This document shows, piece by piece, positions 33,631 to 42,210 of a DNA stretch of 53,725 nucleotides; within the stretch, counting starts at the first letter, position 1; every line of letters starts with the position of its first letter. Position numbers and translations under genes: made by a program. Under the pieces are notes generated by a model. That model was given only the letters and a program-made list of their open reading frames with translations. It was not told the DNA's origin and did not search any database. This stretch comes from Armatimonadota bacterium (GTDB taxonomy: Bacteria; Armatimonadota; Hebobacteria; CAIYQO01), in contig JAKPKV010000068.1 of assembly GCA_029553475.1 (NCBI GenBank), positions 1 to 53,725 of the forward strand, read 5' to 3'.

Positions 33631-34398
33631 ATGAGCTTCACCGTCACAACCTGTCCGCTGGTGGAGGCGCGCGCGCCGCGCGCCGACCTCGCTGACTTCA
33701 CGGTGCGCTGCCCGGAGATCGCGCGGGCGGCGAGGCCGGGGCAGTTCATCATGGTGCGCTGCGGCGATTTCACCCTGCGGCGGCCCATCAGCATCTGCGA
33801 CGCCGACGGCGACCTGGTGCGCTTCGTCTTCGAAGTGCGCGGGACGGGCACGGCGTGGCTGGCGGAGCGCACGGTGGGCGATGCCCTCGATATCCTCGGG
33901 CCGCAGGGCAACGGCTTCACGCTGGGCGACACGTCGCGGCCCGCGGTCTTCGTCGGTGGCGGCATCGGCATTTTCCCGCTGCTGCACGCCTGCAAGCCGT
34001 TCGGCGCGCGGGCGGCCGTGCTCCTCGGGTTCCGCACCGCCGGGCTCATCAGCATGGTTGAGGATTTTCAGGCGGCGGGCGCCGACGTGCGCCTCGCCAC
34101 CGACGACGGCACTGCCGGCCACCACGGGCTGGTGACCGACCTGCTGCGCGCGCGGTGTGATGCGGGAGCGGTGGACGCCATCTTCGCCTGCGGCCCGAAG
34201 CCGATGCTGCGCGCCACCGCCGCCATCGCCGAGGAACGGGAGATCCCCTGCCAGCTGTCACTGGAACAGCGCATGGCCTGCGGCGTCGGCGCCTGCCTGG
34301 GCTGCGCGCAGAAAATCCGCCGTCCCGACGGCACGGAAACGTATGCGCACGTCTGCAGCGACGGGCCGGTGTTCGAGGCGAGTGTAGTAGTGTGGTAG
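33631..34398 (+). CDS. pyrK: Dihydroorotate dehydrogenase electron-transfer subunit
   Basis: The 255-aa iron-sulfur flavoprotein passes electrons from PyrD to NAD+. FAD and NAD domains are seen in LRRPISICDADGDLVRFVFE, GPQGNGFTL, VGGGIGIFPLLHA and FACGPKPMLRA. The 2Fe-2S cysteines are in ACGVGACLGCAQKI and HVCSDGPVF. The start at 33631 gives the normal length; GATAAT at 33616-33621 lies 9 bp before it. It is followed 89 bp later by pyrD, forming the class 1B enzyme. Confidence 0.92.
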   Translation: MSFTVTTCPLVEARAPRADLADFTVRCPEIARAARPGQFIMVRCGDFTLRRPISICDADGDLVRFVFEVRGTGTAWLAERTVGDALDILGPQGNGFTLGDTSRPAVFVGGGIGIFPLLHACKPFGARAAVLLGFRTAGLISMVEDFQAAGADVRLATDDGTAGHHGLVTDLLRARCDAGAVDAIFACGPKPMLRATAAIAEEREIPCQLSLEQRMACGVGACLGCAQKIRRPDGTETYAHVCSDGPVFEASVVVW

Positions 34399-34487
34399 TA
34401 TGGTAGGCCACCATATGCGTACCCTGGAGATGGGATGACGTTTGCGGCGCGACGACGGACGATGGGGCATACACGGATCCCGCGAAC

Positions 34488-35411
34488 ATGATGATGACTA
34501 CGCCAAACCTGACCGTGAATATCGCCGGCGTGACGCTGGCCAACCCGGTGGTGACCGCCTCCGGCACGTTCGGCTTCGGGCGGGAGTACGGGACGCTGTA
34601 CCCGCTATCCGAGTTGGGGGCGATTGCCGTGAAGGGGCTGACGCTGAAAGAGCGGCCGGGCAACGCGCCGCCGCGGGTGGCGGAGACGCCGGCGGGGATG
34701 CTGAACAGCGTGGGCCTGCAGAACCCCGGCGTGGAGGCGTTCATCCGCGAAGAGCTGCCGTGGCTGAAGGCGCAGGGCGCGGTGGTGATCGCCAACATCG
34801 CCGGCAATACCATCGAGGACTACTGCGCGATGGCGGAGCGCCTCTCCGACACCGCCGTGGACCTGATCGAATTGAATATCTCCTGCCCGAACGTGAAAGC
34901 GGGTGGGGTGGCCTTCGGCACGAGCTGCGCCAGCGTGGCGGCCATCACCGCCGCCGTGCGCGGTGCCTGCCGAAAACCGCTCATCGTGAAGCTCTCGCCG
35001 AACGTCACCGACATCGCCGAGATCGCCGTCTCCGCGGTGGATCACGGCGCCGATGCCCTCTCGCTCATCAATACGCTGCTCGGCATGCGCATTGACATCG
35101 CCACCCGCCGGCCGGTGCTCGCCAACAACGTGGGCGGGCTCTCCGGTCCCGCCGTGCGCCCCATCGCCGTGCGCATGGTGTGGCAGGTGCGCGGGCGCGT
35201 CAGCGTCCCGATCATTGGGATGGGCGGGGTGGCGACCTGGGAAGACGCGGTGGAGATGCTGCTCGCCGGCGCCAACGCCGTCGCCGTCGGCACCGCGCTG
35301 TATGCGGATCCGTTTGCGTCGGTGAAGATCACGCGGGGGTTGCGGGAGTATCTGGAACGGCATGGGATGGCGGATGTGCAAGAATTGGTGGGGGCGGTGC
35401 AGGCGCATTAA
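34488..35411 (+). CDS. pyrD: Dihydroorotate dehydrogenase, class 1B catalytic subunit
   Basis: The 307-aa FMN enzyme oxidises dihydroorotate to orotate in pyrimidine synthesis. Signatures are [36 protein letters not shown] (with the cysteine base typical of class 1 a little upstream of the lid), [31 protein letters not shown] and [19 protein letters not shown]. Three ATG codons in a row (34488-34496) make the exact start uncertain by two residues. The partner PyrK lies directly upstream. Confidence 0.96.
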   Translation: MMMTTPNLTVNIAGVTLANPVVTASGTFGFGREYGTLYPLSELGAIAVKGLTLKERPGNAPPRVAETPAGMLNSVGLQNPGVEAFIREELPWLKAQGAVVIANIAGNTIEDYCAMAERLSDTAVDLIELNISCPNVKAGGVAFGTSCASVAAITAAVRGACRKPLIVKLSPNVTDIAEIAVSAVDHGADALSLINTLLGMRIDIATRRPVLANNVGGLSGPAVRPIAVRMVWQVRGRVSVPIIGMGGVATWEDAVEMLLAGANAVAVGTALYADPFASVKITRGLREYLERHGMADVQELVGAVQAH

Positions 35412-35413
35412 CG

Positions 35414-35479
35414 CTGGGAGCGCCGGTGTCCTCACCGGCACGGGAACTGTCTTGCCGGTGAGGACACCGGCGCTCCCAG
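35414..35479. repeat. Perfect 27-bp inverted repeat after pyrD
   Basis: CTGGGAGCGCCGGTGTCCTC continues to form a 27-bp arm (35414-35440) with an exact complement at 35453-35479 and a 12-nt loop. It begins 3 bp after the pyrD stop. The arm also contains the smaller CCGGTGNNNTCACCGG fold. Confidence 0.85.
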
Positions 35480-35485
35480 GTATAC

Positions 35486-35517
35486 AAAAGCCCGCGAGAG
35501 TTCTCTCGCGGGCTTTT
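35486..35517. terminator. Bidirectional rho-independent terminator
   Basis: AAAAGCCCGCGAGAG (35486-35500) and its exact complement (35503-35517) give a strong GC stem with A and T tails on both sides. It lies between convergent pyrD and tRNA-Pro and can serve both. Confidence 0.9.
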
Positions 35518-35523
35518 CGTCAG

Positions 35524-35600
35524 TGGTCGGGGTGAGAGGATTTGAACCTCCGGCCTCACGGACCCGAACCGTGCACTCTACCAAGCTGAGCTACACCCCG
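35524..35600 (-). tRNA. tRNA-Pro (anticodon CGG)
   Basis: On the minus strand the acceptor stem CGGGGTG pairs with CACCCCG. The D arm GTAGCTCAGCTTGGTAGAG is present, and the anticodon stem CACGG/CCGTG encloses the loop TTCGGGT, giving anticodon CGG. The T arm has GAGGTTCAAATCCTC. The discriminator is A and the CCA end is encoded (35524-35526). Confidence 0.96.
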
Positions 35601-35611
35601 ATGACCGCGCT

Positions 35612-35640
35612 ACTATAGCAGTATCGCGGCCGGCTGTCAA
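35612..35640 (-). promoter_or_regulatory. Promoter for tRNA-Pro
   Basis: On the minus strand a perfect TTGACA (35640-35635), a 17-bp spacer and TATAGT (35617-35612) end 11 bp before the tRNA 5' end. Confidence 0.85.
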
Positions 35641-35860
35641 CTCGTGAGGATTGCGATGCGTCCCGATGCATGCTCTGTGGCAACTTGTTTTCCGCTTTGG
35701 TGGGCTGTGCATCGGTCGGCTGCGGTCCCCCCTGATGCACATCTGGAGCTGGAGTCACGAAATCCACCCCCCGCGGACTGGCCGGAGCGGGCCGACCAAC
35801 CGGATACCGAGCACCGCGGAAATAATGTGTCACAGCGCATGTATCGGGACGTGGCCCCGG
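35641..35860. other. Gap between the tRNA promoter and the M16 peptidase stop
   Basis: I see no gene, hairpin or repeat here. Short open frames on both strands lack ribosome sites and family likeness. Confidence 0.4.
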
Positions 35861-38566
35861 TTATTGTCCGTAGGACCCGGCGATGGAGATGACCAGCTTC
35901 TCCGGATGCAGGTATTTTTTCGCGGCGGCGTTGACCTGCTCGCGGGTGACGGCGCGGTACAGGGCGGTGAAGCGCTCCGGGTAGTCCAGGCCGAGGGCGA
36001 AATATTCGGCGTCGAGGAGCTCGCCGGCGATGGCGGCGTTCGTCACCAGCGCGATGGCGTGGGCGCCGGTGAGGTAGGCGATGGTATCGTCCACTTCCCG
36101 CTGGGTGGCGCCGCCGTCGCGCATGCGCGCGATCTCCGCTTGCAGCAGGTCGAGCGCCCTGTCCGCGTTGGCCGGGTTCACGCCCATCGCTGTATACCAC
36201 GGGCCGGCGCCGGTGGAGGCGTGGAAACCGCTGGAGACGCCGTACGCGAGGCCGTGCTCATCGCGAATGACCTTGCCCAGCCGGCTGTTCAGCGCGCCGC
36301 CGCCGCCGAGAATCATGTTCATGATCTGCGCGGCGTAGTAGTCCGGGTCGGCGCGGCGCAGATCGCCCGCGTAGCCGGCGTAGATATTCGCCTGCGCTTT
36401 GTCGGGGATAGGCGTCACCACGCGTTTCTCCGCGCCGGCCGGCACCGGCGGGAAGCTCACCAGCGTCGGCGTTTCCCCCTGCCAGTCGCCGAAATATTTT
36501 TCGATGAGCGCGCGCATCTCGGCGGCGGTGACATCACCCACCACGACCACGATGGCGGTGCGCGGCGTATACCGCGCCCGATGGAAGGCGAGCAGGTCGT
36601 CGCGCGTCATCGCCTTCAGCCCGGCTTCTTCCTCATCGAAGGAGGCCACGCGATATGGATGCCCCTCCGGCAGCACCGCGCGATAGAAGGCGCGGTAGGC
36701 ATTCTGGCTCGTCTGGTCGCGGGTGTAGGCCAGCCCGGCCAGGTTTTGCGCGCGCATCTTCGCCAGCTCCTCCTCGGGGAAGACGGGGTGGCGCACGATA
36801 TCGGCCAGGTTGCGCGTCAGCAGCTCGATATCGCTGCTCAGCGCTTTGCCGTGGAGGCCCGTCGTCTCCCAGCCGGCGCCGGCGGAGAGGGTGATGGCAT
36901 GGCCTTCCAGCTCCTCGGCAATCTGGTTCGCCGTGCGCGTGGTGGTGCCGGCATCCAGCAAGTCGGCGATCATCGTCGCCGTGCCGGCGCGGCCGGGGGG
37001 ATCATAGGCCTTTCCCGCGCGCAGGCTCATCGCCACCGCCACCGTGGGGTTGGCATGATTCTCCTGCACGATGAGGACCAGGCCATTCGGGAGGCGGATG
37101 CGCTCGCGGGTGACGGGAGCGGCCCTCCCGCCCCCGGCCCCCGCCGCTTCGGGGCGACGGGTTTCCAGGGAGCGAGCGGGGGCATGCGGGCCGCGGGCGG
37201 CGTCGCCGTCACGGTAGCCGGCGGGAACCGGCGCCGCGGCGGGGTTCGCCGGCGTGGCGCCGCCGGTGACGGGTTCAAAGATGCCCACGGTGCGGTTGTC
37301 CGGGGTCAGGTAGGTTTGCGCCACGCGGGCGACGTCCTCCGGCGTAACCTGGCGCAGGCGGTCGGGCAGGCGGTCGAGAAAGGCCCAATCGCCGGCCACC
37401 GTCTGATAGTAGCCGAGCTGCCGCGCCTGTTCGGTGACGCTGTCGCGGTCGAAGATGAAGGAGGCTTCCAACTGCCGGCGGGCGCGCGCCATTTCCGCGG
37501 CGGTGGGCGGCTCGGTCTTGATGCGCTCCACCTCGGCCAGCACCGCGCGCTCGATGGGGTGAATCTCCTGCCCGGGGCCGGCCATGCCGCCGACCATGAA
37601 GATGCCGCTGTCGCGCAGCAGCAGACTGGAGGACCAGGCGCTGACCGCCACGCGCTTCTCCACCACGTGCTGGTACAGGCGGGACAGGCGGCCCGTGCCG
37701 AGAATCTGATCGAGCAGCATCACCGCCGGCGCGTCCTCGTGGGTGAGGGCGGGCACGTGCCAGAGGATATTTGTGAAGGGCACGTTCCCCTGGCGGCGCA
37801 CCGTCACCCGCCGTTCGCCGCGCTGCGGCGGCTCCGGGGTGACCCACTGCGGCGGGGCCGACGCCGTGCGGAGGCGGCCGAAATGCTTTTGGGCCTGCGC
37901 GAAGATCTCTTCCGCCGTTACGTCGCCGACCACGACCAGCGTCGCGTTATTCGGCGCGTAATACGTGCGGTAATACGCTTGCAGGTCGGCGGCCGTCGTG
38001 TGTTCCACGTCCGCGCGCCAGCCGATGACCGGCCATTGGTAGGGGTGGGCTTTGAACGCCGCCGCCATCAACTCCTGAAACAACTGGGTGCCGGGATCAT
38101 TCTCGCGCCCCTCCAGCTCGGAGCGCACCACCGTCCACTCGGCGTCCAGGTCCGCCTGCGCCAGCGTGGCGCTGCTCATGCGCGCCGCCTCCATCTTCAG
38201 GATGGGCTCCAGGCGATCGCTGGCGATGGTGGTATGGTAGTGGGTGTAGTCGTAGTAGGTGGCGCCGTTGTCAAGGGCGCCGTTGCGCTTCACGATCTCC
38301 CGCATGGCGTCGCGGCTGTACCCCTTCGCGCCTTTGTAGGTCATGTGCTCCAGCAGGTGCGAGATGCCGGTGATGCCCGGCCGCTCGTTGCGCGAGCCGA
38401 CTTTGTACCAGACATCCACCGTGGCCACCGGCGCGGCGTGGACTTCTTTCACCAGCACGGTGAGGCCGTTCGGCAGCACGCGCTGCCGCACCTGCGCGAC
38501 GAGCGCGGCGGCGGCGAACAGGCACAGCACGAGGGCGATGCGGGACAACATGCGAGCGATCGGCAT
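35861..38566 (-). CDS. M16 family zinc metallopeptidase (two fused M16 units)
   Basis: The 901-aa protein has a signal peptide (MLSRIALVLCLFAAAALVAQ) and so acts outside the cytoplasm. The first M16 unit has the inverted zinc motif H70-L-L-E73-H74 and the third-ligand region DAEWTVVRSELEGREND. It also has the family element AYYRTYYAPNNATLVVVGDV. The second unit starts near residue 480 (IRLPNGLVLIVQENHANPTV). It has GRAGTATMIADLLDAGTTTR where the zinc motif would be, so it is non-catalytic, as is normal for fused M16 proteins such as the pitrilysin and PqqL types. The start has AAGGAGGA. It probably degrades peptides in the periplasm. Confidence 0.93.
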   Translation of the reverse strand: MPIARMLSRIALVLCLFAAAALVAQVRQRVLPNGLTVLVKEVHAAPVATVDVWYKVGSRNERPGITGISHLLEHMTYKGAKGYSRDAMREIVKRNGALDNGATYYDYTHYHTTIASDRLEPILKMEAARMSSATLAQADLDAEWTVVRSELEGRENDPGTQLFQELMAAAFKAHPYQWPVIGWRADVEHTTAADLQAYYRTYYAPNNATLVVVGDVTAEEIFAQAQKHFGRLRTASAPPQWVTPEPPQRGERRVTVRRQGNVPFTNILWHVPALTHEDAPAVMLLDQILGTGRLSRLYQHVVEKRVAVSAWSSSLLLRDSGIFMVGGMAGPGQEIHPIERAVLAEVERIKTEPPTAAEMARARRQLEASFIFDRDSVTEQARQLGYYQTVAGDWAFLDRLPDRLRQVTPEDVARVAQTYLTPDNRTVGIFEPVTGGATPANPAAAPVPAGYRDGDAARGPHAPARSLETRRPEAAGAGGGRAAPVTRERIRLPNGLVLIVQENHANPTVAVAMSLRAGKAYDPPGRAGTATMIADLLDAGTTTRTANQIAEELEGHAITLSAGAGWETTGLHGKALSSDIELLTRNLADIVRHPVFPEEELAKMRAQNLAGLAYTRDQTSQNAYRAFYRAVLPEGHPYRVASFDEEEAGLKAMTRDDLLAFHRARYTPRTAIVVVVGDVTAAEMRALIEKYFGDWQGETPTLVSFPPVPAGAEKRVVTPIPDKAQANIYAGYAGDLRRADPDYYAAQIMNMILGGGGALNSRLGKVIRDEHGLAYGVSSGFHASTGAGPWYTAMGVNPANADRALDLLQAEIARMRDGGATQREVDDTIAYLTGAHAIALVTNAAIAGELLDAEYFALGLDYPERFTALYRAVTREQVNAAAKKYLHPEKLVISIAGSYGQ

Positions 38567-38809
38567 AACCTTCCTCCTTGCGAATTAGATTGTTATTTCC
38601 CCGGTGGGGGTGTTGTCAAGCGGTGAGGGGGAAAATCCGGCTATTCCGCGGCAAAAGCGTGATGGAAAGGGGGGATGAGGGCGACGTTAGCGACTGGGGT
38701 ATCGCGGGGCGCGCGCTCGTCATCGTATGCGACGAGATGGCGGGCAGGCGCGGGCTATACGGATGGCGTTCGATTGGCGGCCGGACGGGGAGGCGGAGTG
38801 AGCAACTGT

Positions 38810-40033
38810 TTATGGGAGCCGCACCAGATACGCTTGCAGGGTGCCCGATTCGTCCGAGTTGAACAAGCCCAGCCGCCCGTCCGGCGAGAGGAAGGGGTGG
38901 GCGTGGGCGCCTTTCTGCGCGCGCGTGCCGGTGTGCAGCAGGTAGGTGAAGGCGCGGAGGGGCGCGCCATCGGCGGGGAGGTCGGCGAGATACAGGCAAC
39001 TGCCGCCCGCGGGGTCGAAGGTGTCGGTGATCAGGCGACGGCCGGCGATATCGGTGGCGAAATGGAAGAAGCGCGGGCGCGGGATGTCCCGACTGAGATC
39101 ACCGCGCACGGCGTCGGCGGTGGCGCTGCCGGTGTGATCGAGGAAAGGCGCGGCCTCGCCGGCGATGAGGCGGCACGCCTGCTCCGGCTCGGTGAAGGTG
39201 GAAGTGATGGCGCGCGTCTCGCGGCCGATCCAGCACTGGTGCCCCTGGCAGAACTCGCGGCCGTCGCGCCCCCAGGGCATATTGCGGAAATCCATGCCGT
39301 CGTCGCGGATGACGTGAATATCCGCCCCCAGGCCGCTGACGAGGGTGTGAATCTCCCCGTCGGCGCCGCAGCGGCTGCCGTGATTCTCCTGGATGAGGAT
39401 GTCGTGAGCGGCCTCGGGATCGCGCGCGCGGCAGTACTGCGGGTGCATATTGCACCAGGTGGGGCCGGACATGACCAAATTCACCTCGGCGCGCGCGAGA
39501 TTGAAGACGAGCAGGCCGAAGGGCGCTCCCTCGTGCACGCCGTCGCCCAGGAAGCAGGAGATGGCCAGGCGTGTTCCGTCGGACGAGATGGTGGAGAGGG
39601 AATAGAGCTTGCTCGGCCGGAAGCGCGTGCCGGGCAGCGGGCGGTCCACCACCATCACCGTCTCGCGCCCCGTGCCGTCGAGATTCACCCGCTTGAGCGT
39701 GATGCGCCCGCCGCCGGGCGCCGCCTCGTCCACGAAGTAGTAGACGGAACGGCCGTCCGGCGTCACCGACGGCGCGATGGCCCCCGTCTCCGCGATGAGC
39801 TCGCTCATCGTCCCATCTGCCGCATCGCACAGCAGGTAGCGGTGGCGCGGGTCGGCGCGGTCGCTCCAGTGCGGGTTACCGTGGTAATGGAGCAGGAAGC
39901 GCGCGGAATCGGGGGTGAAGATCTGCGCTTCCATGTAGATGTGGCTGCACGGCGCCTCCGGGTCCGTCGTCAACTGGAACACCTCGACGCCGGCGGGCGT
40001 GCGGTCATCACACAAATCAGGGCGGGGGAGCAT
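38810..40033 (-). CDS. Oligogalacturonate-lyase-like beta-propeller protein (PL22-like)
   Basis: The 407-aa protein starts at MLPRPDLCDDRTPAGVEVFQ after a GGAGG site. It contains TolB-like propeller repeats: FTPDSARFLLHY, VTPDGRSVYYF, ISSDGTRLAISC and LSPDGRLGLFNSD. Segments such as GPTWCNMHPQYCRARDPEAA and ENHGSRC, with several conserved-looking His, resemble PL22 oligogalacturonate lyases, where His residues hold the metal. There is no signal peptide. Such enzymes split short pectin fragments in the cytoplasm. The fold call is firmer than the activity. Confidence 0.7.
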   Translation of the reverse strand: MLPRPDLCDDRTPAGVEVFQLTTDPEAPCSHIYMEAQIFTPDSARFLLHYHGNPHWSDRADPRHRYLLCDAADGTMSELIAETGAIAPSVTPDGRSVYYFVDEAAPGGGRITLKRVNLDGTGRETVMVVDRPLPGTRFRPSKLYSLSTISSDGTRLAISCFLGDGVHEGAPFGLLVFNLARAEVNLVMSGPTWCNMHPQYCRARDPEAAHDILIQENHGSRCGADGEIHTLVSGLGADIHVIRDDGMDFRNMPWGRDGREFCQGHQCWIGRETRAITSTFTEPEQACRLIAGEAAPFLDHTGSATADAVRGDLSRDIPRPRFFHFATDIAGRRLITDTFDPAGGSCLYLADLPADGAPLRAFTYLLHTGTRAQKGAHAHPFLSPDGRLGLFNSDESGTLQAYLVRLP

Positions 40034-40123
40034 GGGCGCCTCCAGGCAGCGATGATGGTACATAGCATACCGGTACACGCGCGCGGATGCAAGCGGGCGT
40101 TTCCGCCGCCGCCCCATTTCTGC

Positions 40124-40129
40124 TACAAT
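40124..40129 (+). promoter_or_regulatory. -10 element upstream of metG
   Basis: TACAAT, preceded by TGC (an extended -10 form), lies 81 bp before the metG GTG. Confidence 0.4.
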
Positions 40130-40210
40130 AGCTACCGCTTGGATTTTCCCAAGGATTGCGGATGGGCGCCGTGTCCGTCCGTGTCGCGCGGTATCTTGAG
40201 GAGAGGACCC

Positions 40211-42169
40211 GTGGGCAACTACTACGTGACGACGCCGATCTATTATGTGAATGACGTGCCGCATATCGGCACCGCCTACCCGACCATCGCGGCGGATGTG
40301 GTGAGCCGCTTCCACCGCATGATGGGCGACGCGGTGCGCTTTTCCACGGGGACGGACGAGAACGCGACGAAGGTGGCGCGGGTGGCGGCGAGCCGCGGCG
40401 CCGATCCGATGGCCTTTGTGGACGAGATGGCGGCGGCATTTGTCGAGACCTGGCGGCGGATGCACGTGGCGTATGATGATTTCATCCGCACCACCGAGCC
40501 GCGACACCACGAGGCCACGCAGGCGCTCTTCCTGCGGCTGTACGAGAACGGCGATGTCTATTACGCCGAATACGAGGGCTGGTACTGCGTGCCGTGCGAG
40601 ACGCACTTTTTGGAGACGCAGCTCGCGGAGGGCAAGTGCCCGGACTGCGGCCGCGCCGTGGAGTGGATGAAGGAGCCGGGGTATTTCTTCCGGTTGAGCC
40701 AATACGCCCAGCCGCTGCTCGACTACATCGCGGCGCACCCGAACTGGCTGCAGCCGGAGTTCCGCAAGAACGAGGCGGTGCAGTTCATCAAAGGCGGGTT
40801 GCGCGACGTGAACATCACCCGCAGGTCGGACTGGGGCATCCCGGTGCCGTCCCATTTGCCGAACAGCGAGGGGCTGGTCATCTACGTCTGGTTCGACGCG
40901 CCGATCAACTACATCACCGTCGCCGGGTATCCGGCCGATGCGGAGGCATTCGCGCGGTGGTGGCCCGGCACGCACATCGTGGGTAAGGACATCTTCACCC
41001 GCTTCCACGCCACGCTCTGGCCGGCGATGCTGATGGCCGCGGGCCTGCCGCTGCCGGCGGCGGTGGTGGCGCACGGCTTCTGGACCATCGGCGGCGAGAA
41101 GATCAGTAAATCAAAACACGGCGGCAAGGGGTTCCGCATCAATCCGCTGGACCTCTCGCAGGAGATCGTGGAGGCCTCCGGCGCCGATATTGACGTGGCG
41201 GTGGACAGCCTGCGCTACTTCCTGCTGCGCGAGATGCCCTTCGGCATGGACGGCGATTTCTCGCTGGAGGCACTGTACCGGCGCTATAACAGCGACCTGG
41301 CGAACGACCTGGGCAATTTGGTGAACCGCACGGTGACGATGCTGGGCCGTTACTGCGGCGGCGCCATCCCGGCGCGGGCCGACGTGCTGCCCGAAGCGCT
41401 GCACGCCGCCAAACAGGTGGAGCGCTGCCTGGGCGGCGCGGTGGTGAGCTACCTGGAGGCGCTGAAGGCGATCTGGGAGCTGCTGGGCTACCTGAATCGC
41501 TACATCGAAGAGCAGGCGCCGTGGAAGCTGCACAAAGCGGGCAGGGCGGAGGAGGTGAACGCGGTGATGTATACCCTCGCCGAGGGCATCCGCTTCGCCC
41601 TCGTGCTGCTGTATCCGTTCATGCCGGTGGTGGCGGAGCGCGCGGCGGCGCAGATCGGCTGGGCGCACCCGGCGTGGAAGGTTTCCGCGCTGGCCTGGGG
41701 CGACCTGCGCCCCGGCAGCCGGACGCAGCCCGCCGGCCCGATCTTCCCGCGCATCATTGACAAGGAGACCATCGTGACCGAAGAGACCCCACAACCGGCG
41801 GCGCCGGCCGCGCCCGCCCCCGGGGCGGCGCCGGAGCAGCCGCTCATCAGCATTGACGACTTCGCGAAGGTGCAGCTCAAGGCCGGCACCGTGCTGGCGG
41901 CGGAAAAACACCCCAAAGCGGACAAACTGCTCATCCTGCAGGTAGACGTGGGCGAGGACGCCCCCCGGCAGATCGTCGCCGGCATTGCCGCCGTCTACCC
42001 GCCGGAGACGCTGGTGGGCCGCCAGATCGTCATCGTCGCCAACCTGCAGCCGGCCAGGCTGCGCGGCGAAGTCAGCCAGGGGATGCTGCTCGCCGCGGAC
42101 ATGGGGGAAACCGGCATGGCCGTGCTCTCCCCGGATACGGTGGTGCCGAACGGGAGCATGGTGCGATAG
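40211..42169 (+). CDS. metG: Methionyl-tRNA synthetase with C-terminal tRNA-binding domain
   Basis: The 652-aa enzyme charges tRNA-Met. HIGT (residues 18-21) and KISKSK are the two class I signatures. The zinc knuckle is CVPCETHFLETQLAEGKCPDCG by position, here a two-pair CxxC form. The last 105 residues are an EMAPII-like OB fold (FAKVQLKAGTVLAAEKHPKA, then LRGEVSQGMLLAAD) after a Pro/Ala-rich linker. I choose the GTG at 40211, which follows GAGGAGAGG and gives the exact family start GNYYVTTPIYYVND. The frame is open for about 500 codons upstream, but that stretch is antisense to the PL22-like gene. Confidence 0.97.
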   Translation: MGNYYVTTPIYYVNDVPHIGTAYPTIAADVVSRFHRMMGDAVRFSTGTDENATKVARVAASRGADPMAFVDEMAAAFVETWRRMHVAYDDFIRTTEPRHHEATQALFLRLYENGDVYYAEYEGWYCVPCETHFLETQLAEGKCPDCGRAVEWMKEPGYFFRLSQYAQPLLDYIAAHPNWLQPEFRKNEAVQFIKGGLRDVNITRRSDWGIPVPSHLPNSEGLVIYVWFDAPINYITVAGYPADAEAFARWWPGTHIVGKDIFTRFHATLWPAMLMAAGLPLPAAVVAHGFWTIGGEKISKSKHGGKGFRINPLDLSQEIVEASGADIDVAVDSLRYFLLREMPFGMDGDFSLEALYRRYNSDLANDLGNLVNRTVTMLGRYCGGAIPARADVLPEALHAAKQVERCLGGAVVSYLEALKAIWELLGYLNRYIEEQAPWKLHKAGRAEEVNAVMYTLAEGIRFALVLLYPFMPVVAERAAAQIGWAHPAWKVSALAWGDLRPGSRTQPAGPIFPRIIDKETIVTEETPQPAAPAAPAPGAAPEQPLISIDDFAKVQLKAGTVLAAEKHPKADKLLILQVDVGEDAPRQIVAGIAAVYPPETLVGRQIVIVANLQPARLRGEVSQGMLLAADMGETGMAVLSPDTVVPNGSMVR

Positions 42170-42175
42170 AGAAAT

Positions 42176-42206
42176 GGACCGCGGACAGGATGTCCGCGGT
42201 CCTTAT
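42176..42206. terminator. Terminator between metG and the CE7 gene
   Basis: A perfect 12-bp stem GGACCGCGGACA / TGTCCGCGGTCC with a 3-nt loop is followed by TTATT, 7 bp after the metG stop. It can act for both convergent genes. Confidence 0.8.
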
Positions 42207-42210
42207 TGCC

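Noticed and set aside
35651-38626. A 991-codon open frame on the plus strand opposite the M16 peptidase
   Set aside because: It is an antisense frame of high-GC coding DNA: rich in Arg, His and Ala, no family motifs, and exactly opposite a gene with clear catalytic signatures. The same holds for long antisense frames opposite the two giant secreted genes, serA and the GH27-like operon.
38675-40210. A 512-codon upstream extension of the metG frame
   Set aside because: It is antisense to the PL22-like gene. The MetRS family start GNYYVTTPIYYVND and a good ribosome site lie at 40211.
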